A DNA stretch of 17,342 nucleotides. It comes from JBKHJZ01 sp046537875. GTDB taxonomy: Bacteria; Actinomycetota; Acidimicrobiia; Acidimicrobiales; VFJN01. Positions 13,715 through 17,342 of this stretch are shown here, piece by piece. The stretch is from positions 1 through 17,342 of the forward strand of contig JBKHJZ010000052.1 in the NCBI GenBank assembly GCA_046537875.1, in the 5' to 3' direction. Numbering within the stretch: position 1 is the stretch's first letter; each line of letters opens with the position of its first letter. The notes under the pieces are model-generated. The model ran no database searches. It was not told the origin of the DNA and saw nothing but the letters and a program-made list of their open reading frames with translations. The translations under genes and the position numbers were made by a program.

Positions 13715-15111
13715 CGGCCGACCTGCTCCCCACCGCCAAGGCCACACTCCCCGACCGGGTCGCGGCGCACCTGGACGCACGCGGCCGCTACCCGCGCGCC
13801 GTGCTGCTGGTGGCGCTCACCGGCATGTTCGCCACGACCTTCCCGATCACGGTCCTCACGCTGGCGATCCCCACGATCGCCGACGACCTCGACGCGAACC
13901 AGGCAGACCTCGCCTGGCTGATCACGCTGCCGGTGCTGTGCTCGGCGCTCGCGCTGCCGGTGCTCGGCAAGCTGGGCGACCTCTACGGCCACCGGCGCGT
14001 GTTCCTCACCGGCTTCGCGATCGCCCTGGTGACCACCTCGCTGACGGCCACCGCCACCGCTCCCGGGGTGCTCATCGCCTGGCGCACGGTGAGCCAGGTC
14101 GCCGGGGGCAGCACCATCCCCAGCTCGCTGGCCCTCATCAACTCGGTGCACCACGGGAAGCGCCGGGCCCGGGCCATGGGGTGGTGGTCGATGATCGCCG
14201 CCGGCGCACCGGTCATCGGTCTCACCATCGGTGCACCGGTCATCGACGCCGTCGGATGGCAGATGCTGTTCGTGCTGCAGGCCGGGCTGATGACCGTGCC
14301 GGTGCTGGCGTCGTGGCTGGTGCTGCGGGAGACGCCCCGCCGGCTGGCGCGCTTCGACATCGCCGGCGCCGCGACGCTGGCCCTCGGTGTCGGTCCGCTG
14401 CTCCTGGGGGTCAACCAGGCACCCGAGTGGGGCTTCACGAGCCTGCCGGTCGTGGCCTGCGCCGCCCTCGCGATGATCGGGTTCTCGCTGTTCGTGCCGA
14501 TCGAGCGACGGGTACCGGCGCCGCTGCTGCCACCCGAGCTGCTCCGCTCCCCCAGCGCCGGCTCGTCGCTCCTGAGCTCCTTCTTCACGAGCGCGGCGTA
14601 CATGGGCGGCTTCTTCCTGGCGAGCCTGCTGATGGTCGAGCAGTTCGACTACTCGCTCACGAGCGCGGTCCCGATCCTGGCGATCCGGCCCGCCCTCTTC
14701 GCCCTGTCGTCCCCCGTGGGCGGCTCGTTCGCCGGTCGGGCCGGCAACCGGGCGGCCGCGATCGCCGGCGCGATCTCCCTCGCCAGCGGCCTGACCGGGC
14801 TGGCCGCGGGGAGCGCGGCCTCGTCGCTGCTGCTCGTGATCGGCGTCGGGTTCCTCTGCCAGGGTGTGGGCTTCGGGCTGCTGCGCCCCGCGATCAGCAC
14901 CGCGCTCGCCAACGCCGTCGACGAGCGGGACCTGGGCGTCGCCGGGGCCGCCGAGCGGTTGACCGGCCAGGTGGGGGTGGCCTTCGGCATCACGATCCTG
15001 GCGACCATCTACGCAGGCGATGTCGAGCGGTTCCCGCCGGCGTTCGCGGTGGGTGCCGCGTTCGCCGTCGTGGGCATGCTGGCCGCGCTGGGCATGCGCC
15101 GCCGGCACTGA
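13711..15111 (+). CDS. MFS transporter, DHA2/EmrB-QacA-like
   Basis: This 466-residue membrane protein has the typical drug-exporter start: ALTGMFATTFPITVLTLAIPTIADDL as TM1, then ADLAWLITLPVLCSALALPVLGKLGDLYGHRRVF, with the motif A loop GKLGDLYGHRRV near residues 87-98. Next come AWRTVSQVAGGSTIPSSLALI, and GAPVIGLTIGAPVIDAVGWQMLFVLQAG, a motif-C-like helix followed by the DHA2 W-x-x-x-F segment. About 12-14 helices fit. The expected role is proton-coupled efflux of a hydrophobic compound. I chose GTG 13711 because frames further upstream run through the operator at 13653-13668; there is no strong ribosome binding site, and the start may be coupled to a short leader frame. It is tail to tail with the TetR gene (16-base gap) and carries the same operator type, so this is probably the main target of that TetR. 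Confidence 0.9.
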   Translation: MTADLLPTAKATLPDRVAAHLDARGRYPRAVLLVALTGMFATTFPITVLTLAIPTIADDLDANQADLAWLITLPVLCSALALPVLGKLGDLYGHRRVFLTGFAIALVTTSLTATATAPGVLIAWRTVSQVAGGSTIPSSLALINSVHHGKRRARAMGWWSMIAAGAPVIGLTIGAPVIDAVGWQMLFVLQAGLMTVPVLASWLVLRETPRRLARFDIAGAATLALGVGPLLLGVNQAPEWGFTSLPVVACAALAMIGFSLFVPIERRVPAPLLPPELLRSPSAGSSLLSSFFTSAAYMGGFFLASLLMVEQFDYSLTSAVPILAIRPALFALSSPVGGSFAGRAGNRAAAIAGAISLASGLTGLAAGSAASSLLLVIGVGFLCQGVGFGLLRPAISTALANAVDERDLGVAGAAERLTGQVGVAFGITILATIYAGDVERFPPAFAVGAAFAVVGMLAALGMRRRH

Positions 15112-15127
15112 CCGGCGCGCCACCGCC

Positions 15128-15838
15128 TCACGGGCGCGTGCCCGCCTCCCGGCCGGGTGGGCCGCTCACGGGGTGCGGCGTGACACCAAGGGCCCCGTCG
15201 CGCTCGTCGGCGAGGCGAACGGTCTCGTCCGACACCGGGGCGGCCAGGATGGCTGTCACCAGGTCGATCAAGTGGCTCACGAACAGGCGGTCGTCGGTGT
15301 GCGGCCCCGAGCTGGCGCGCCGCCCGAGCTCGGCCGCGGCGAAGCGGATCGCGGTGAACCGCCGGTGCAGGCGCGCCGCCTGCGGGTCGAGCAACGGCGC
15401 CACGAGCATCCGCCAGCGGTGGATGCTGGCCTGGTCGCCGGAGGGCACCGGGACCCGCGGGCGCGGGCGGTTCACCAGCTCGGCCCAGATCTGCAGGTGC
15501 TGAGGGCCGCCGTCGGGATCGTCGAGCTCGGCCGCCTCCGGCCGGACCAGCGCAGCGGCCAGGGCCCGCAGGTCGGTGGCGCCCTCGGCCTCGATGCGGT
15601 CGAGCGCGGCGTGGCGGGCCGCCTCGATGGCGGGCCGGTGCTTGTCGAGGACGGCGCGCACGATGCCGGCCCGGTCGCGGAAGTGGTACTGGACCGCGAT
15701 CGCGTTGCGCGCACCCGCCTCCCGGTTGATCTCGCGCAGGCTCACGGCGTCGATCCCGTGCTCCGCGAACAGCCGCTCGGCCGCGGCGACGAGCCGGTCG
15801 CGGGTGGTCTCCGGCGATCTCTCCACGGGCCTCTCCAC
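15128..15838 (-). CDS. TetR/AcrR family regulator of the adjacent MFS transporter
   Basis: This TetR-type repressor has 236 residues from GTG 15838. Helix 1 is TTRDRLVAAAERLFAEHG (11-28). The helix-turn-helix is at about 33-52 (SLREINREAGARNAIAVQYHF), followed by RDRAGIVRAVLDKH. The C-terminal ligand domain is helical and rich in Ala and Arg (AALVRPEAAELDD, LQIWAELVNRPRPRVPVP). The ARNAIAVQYHFRDR recognition stretch resembles a common actinobacterial TetR subgroup. I prefer GTG 15838 because GGGGAGG lies 5 bases ahead of it; the two ATGs at 15856-15859 extend the protein by up to 7 residues but have no clear ribosome binding site. A near-identical operator lies at 15878-15899, upstream of its own start, and another before the MFS gene. 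The C-terminal tail (TPHPVSGPPGREAGTRP) is disordered. Confidence 0.9.
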   Translation of the reverse strand: MERPVERSPETTRDRLVAAAERLFAEHGIDAVSLREINREAGARNAIAVQYHFRDRAGIVRAVLDKHRPAIEAARHAALDRIEAEGATDLRALAAALVRPEAAELDDPDGGPQHLQIWAELVNRPRPRVPVPSGDQASIHRWRMLVAPLLDPQAARLHRRFTAIRFAAAELGRRASSGPHTDDRLFVSHLIDLVTAILAAPVSDETVRLADERDGALGVTPHPVSGPPGREAGTRP

Positions 15839-15877
15839 GGGCGCCTCCCCACCCATCATGGACCACGGCGGGGCCGC

Positions 15878-15899
15878 CGGTGATGCGCGTGCATCACCG
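15878..15899. promoter_or_regulatory. Perfect inverted repeat, predicted TetR autoregulatory operator
   Basis: CGGTGATGC, the spacer GCGT, and GCATCACCG form exact 9-bp inverted arms 19 bases upstream of ATG 15859 and 40 upstream of GTG 15838. The central 17 bases match the site at 13653-13669 at 15 positions. The location and symmetry are typical of a TetR dimer site controlling its own gene. Confidence 0.75.
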
Positions 15900-15937
15900 C
15901 GTCACCCGGCGCCGGTCGGCGCTTCGGGCGCGCCCGT

Positions 15938-17342
15938 TCACCCGAGGTCGTCGAGGAACGGCACGAGCGTCTCCACCAGCGGGTTCTGCGACGTCTCGAC
16001 CCCCATGGGATCGGTGTGGGTCAGCCGGTCGCTCTCGTCGACCAGGGTGAGGTCGCCCTCGGGGATGCCCGACTGCTCGGCGAGCGACCGAGCGCCCGCC
16101 AGCACCCGCCCGGCCCCGAAGCCGGTCTCCAGCGCGTAGATCCGCAGGTCGAGCTCGGTGCCGTGGACGGCCCGCACGCCCAGAACCTCCTGGGCGGGGT
16201 TCTCGATGCCGCCGTTGACCGCGTCGCTGTCGAGCGACAGGCGGAGCGGGTGGTACCAGGCGGTGCCGTCGATGCCGTCGATGCGCTCGTCGCCGTCGGG
16301 GCCCTCGATCAGCCCGGAGAACATGCGCGCGGCCCGCTCCACCGGCACGAGGTCGTCGTCGACCCAGCCGCGGGGGTCGCCGCTGTCGGCCAGCCGGCCC
16401 ATGTGCATCTCGACCAGCTCGAGTCCCTCGGGGCTGGTGTCGGTGTCGAGCGCGTAGCCGTACTGCGCGGCGTTGGTGGGGTGAACCGGGGGCTTGAGGT
16501 TGCCGGGGATGAGCGGCGAGTCGAAGGCGAGCGACGGCTCGTCGGGCTCGAGCACGGCCGCGGTCGACCCCAGGGCGTTGAACACCCCGGCGGCCCAGGG
16601 GAGCCCCAGGCCGACGATGTCGTTGAAGGCCGGCCCGGCGGCCAGCTCCGCGAGCTGGGCCTCCGCCTCGTCGGCCGACGGTGCCTGGCCGGCGCCGCTG
16701 CCGCCGTCGATCAGCGCGATGCCCGACAGGTCGTCGGCACCCGGCTGCCCATCGAAGTCCCACGTTGCGTAGGCCACGGTGATCGACCCGCCGAGCGAGT
16801 GGCCGCCGAGCACCACCTCGCCGCCCAGCTCCCCCGCCTCCTGGATCACCGCGTGGAGATCGTCGATCGCCACGCTCATGCCCCACTCCCGGGCGAAGTC
16901 CACCGACTGCTCGTCGCCCGCCGGGCCACCCACCGGCTCGAAGTGGTCGGTGATCGAGTCGTCACCGAGCCAGCCGAGGTAGTGGTCGAACACGTCCTGC
17001 GAGGTGACCTCGCCGGCGACCCGGCGCTCCAGCACGCTGTGGTCCTCCAGCAGGTTCTCCCGGCGGTCGATCGACCAGACCTGCCACCCGCCGTCGAGGG
17101 CGTCGACGATGTCGAGCGCCACCGGGGTGAAGTAGGCGGCGCCGGCCGACGTGCCGGGCACCAGCACCAGCACGTTCTCGGCGTCACCCGGGCCGTGCTC
17201 GACCACACGGACGCGCTGGTACTCGTCGGGGCCCGGCCCCGCGCCGACCTCGATGGTCTCGACCCGCACCTCGCGACCGGCCTCGGCCCCGGCGGGGGCG
17301 TCCCCGCCCGGGGCGTCCCCGCCGCCGTCGCCACCGTCGTCG
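15938..17342 (-). CDS. Secreted or lipoprotein alpha/beta hydrolase (N-terminus beyond window)
   Basis: In the window 467 residues are open, up to the right edge. The visible N-terminus is a Gly/Asp/Ala/Pro-rich low-complexity linker (DDGGDGGGDAPGGDAPAG), the kind that follows a lipobox or signal peptide, so an exported hydrolase is likely; the signal itself is outside. The catalytic fold then starts: VLVLVPGTSAGAAYFTPVAL (oxyanion region), VWSIDRRENLLEDHS, and the nucleophile elbow GGHSLGGS, with the Ser codon at 16796-16798. A long cap follows. The end has the candidate His in THTDP (codon 16016-16018), and the acid is probably one of the nearby Asp residues. It would hydrolyse an ester or amide in the cell envelope or outside; the substrate is unknown. 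The chain is longer than most alpha/beta hydrolases, mainly because of a large lid. A GTG at 17267-17269 is not needed as a start because the frame continues upstream. It precedes the TetR gene on the same strand, with an operator between them. Confidence 0.85.
   Translation of the reverse strand, partial: DDGGDGGGDAPGGDAPAGAEAGREVRVETIEVGAGPGPDEYQRVRVVEHGPGDAENVLVLVPGTSAGAAYFTPVALDIVDALDGGWQVWSIDRRENLLEDHSVLERRVAGEVTSQDVFDHYLGWLGDDSITDHFEPVGGPAGDEQSVDFAREWGMSVAIDDLHAVIQEAGELGGEVVLGGHSLGGSITVAYATWDFDGQPGADDLSGIALIDGGSGAGQAPSADEAEAQLAELAAGPAFNDIVGLGLPWAAGVFNALGSTAAVLEPDEPSLAFDSPLIPGNLKPPVHPTNAAQYGYALDTDTSPEGLELVEMHMGRLADSGDPRGWVDDDLVPVERAARMFSGLIEGPDGDERIDGIDGTAWYHPLRLSLDSDAVNGGIENPAQEVLGVRAVHGTELDLRIYALETGFGAGRVLAGARSLAEQSGIPEGDLTLVDESDRLTHTDPMGVETSQNPLVETLVPFLDDLG

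Noticed and set aside
1..17342. Search for tRNA, rRNA, CRISPR, IS elements, att sites and riboswitches
   Set aside because: Read by eye, no cloverleaf with TTCRA loop, no regular spaced repeats, no transposase or integrase motifs and no T-tract terminators were found; a covariance search could still reveal a small RNA.

Overview
The window is a very GC-rich (roughly 70% or more by eye), densely coded piece of an actinobacterial chromosome. The organism call rests on GTG starts, short gaps, an SCO6745/SalK-like protein, a PatA-like phospholipid/PIM acyltransferase, TetR/MFS pairs and a flavin monooxygenase/acyl-CoA dehydrogenase catabolic set. A soil or marine Actinomycetota member is likely; Acidimicrobiia is possible but cannot be proven from the sequence. 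I see no rRNA, tRNA, CRISPR array, transposase, integrase or phage gene, so the region reads as ordinary chromosomal accessory metabolism.

Layout. At 1-138 is the coiled-coil tail of a plus-strand gene. An MFS transporter (209-1480, minus) diverges from a small lipoprotein (1664-2185, plus). From about 2.2 to 9.7 kb lies the most coherent block: an SCO6745-family protein (2201-3109, minus) divergent from a DUF7064/7065-type protein (3171-4226, plus), a TetR repressor (4304-4918, minus), a Bcr/CflA-type MFS exporter (4962-6305, minus), and a two-gene operon of acyl-CoA dehydrogenase (6493-7770) and a HAPMO-like Baeyer-Villiger monooxygenase (7763-9718) whose reading frames overlap by 8 bp. Three copies of an 18-bp operator-like motif (CYGAACGANCGCTMAGTY, 14 positions invariant) lie at 3136-3153, 4950-4967 and 6457-6474, each in front of members of this block. 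I infer one local TetR regulon that handles an unknown hydrophobic ketone, acyl or terpenoid/steroid-like substrate.

From 9.7 to 13.0 kb is a housekeeping or signalling stretch: a PAS-GAF-GGDEF diguanylate cyclase (9734-11104, minus), a PatA/HtrB-like acyltransferase (11248-12261, minus) and, divergent from the latter, a hemerythrin-domain protein (12397-12954, plus).

From 13.0 kb to the end are a VOC-family (glyoxalase/dioxygenase fold) protein (13001-13600, minus), divergent from a DHA2-like MFS transporter (13711-15111, plus). A second TetR (15128-15838, minus) faces the transporter tail to tail. The two ends of this pair carry matching near-palindromes (TGATGCGCGYGCMTCA at 13653-13668 and 15881-15896), which links this TetR to both the transporter and its own promoter, and possibly to the VOC gene. 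Last is a large secreted alpha/beta hydrolase (15938 to the window edge, minus) whose Gly/Asp-rich N-terminal linker runs off the end. No gap between genes exceeds 300 bases.
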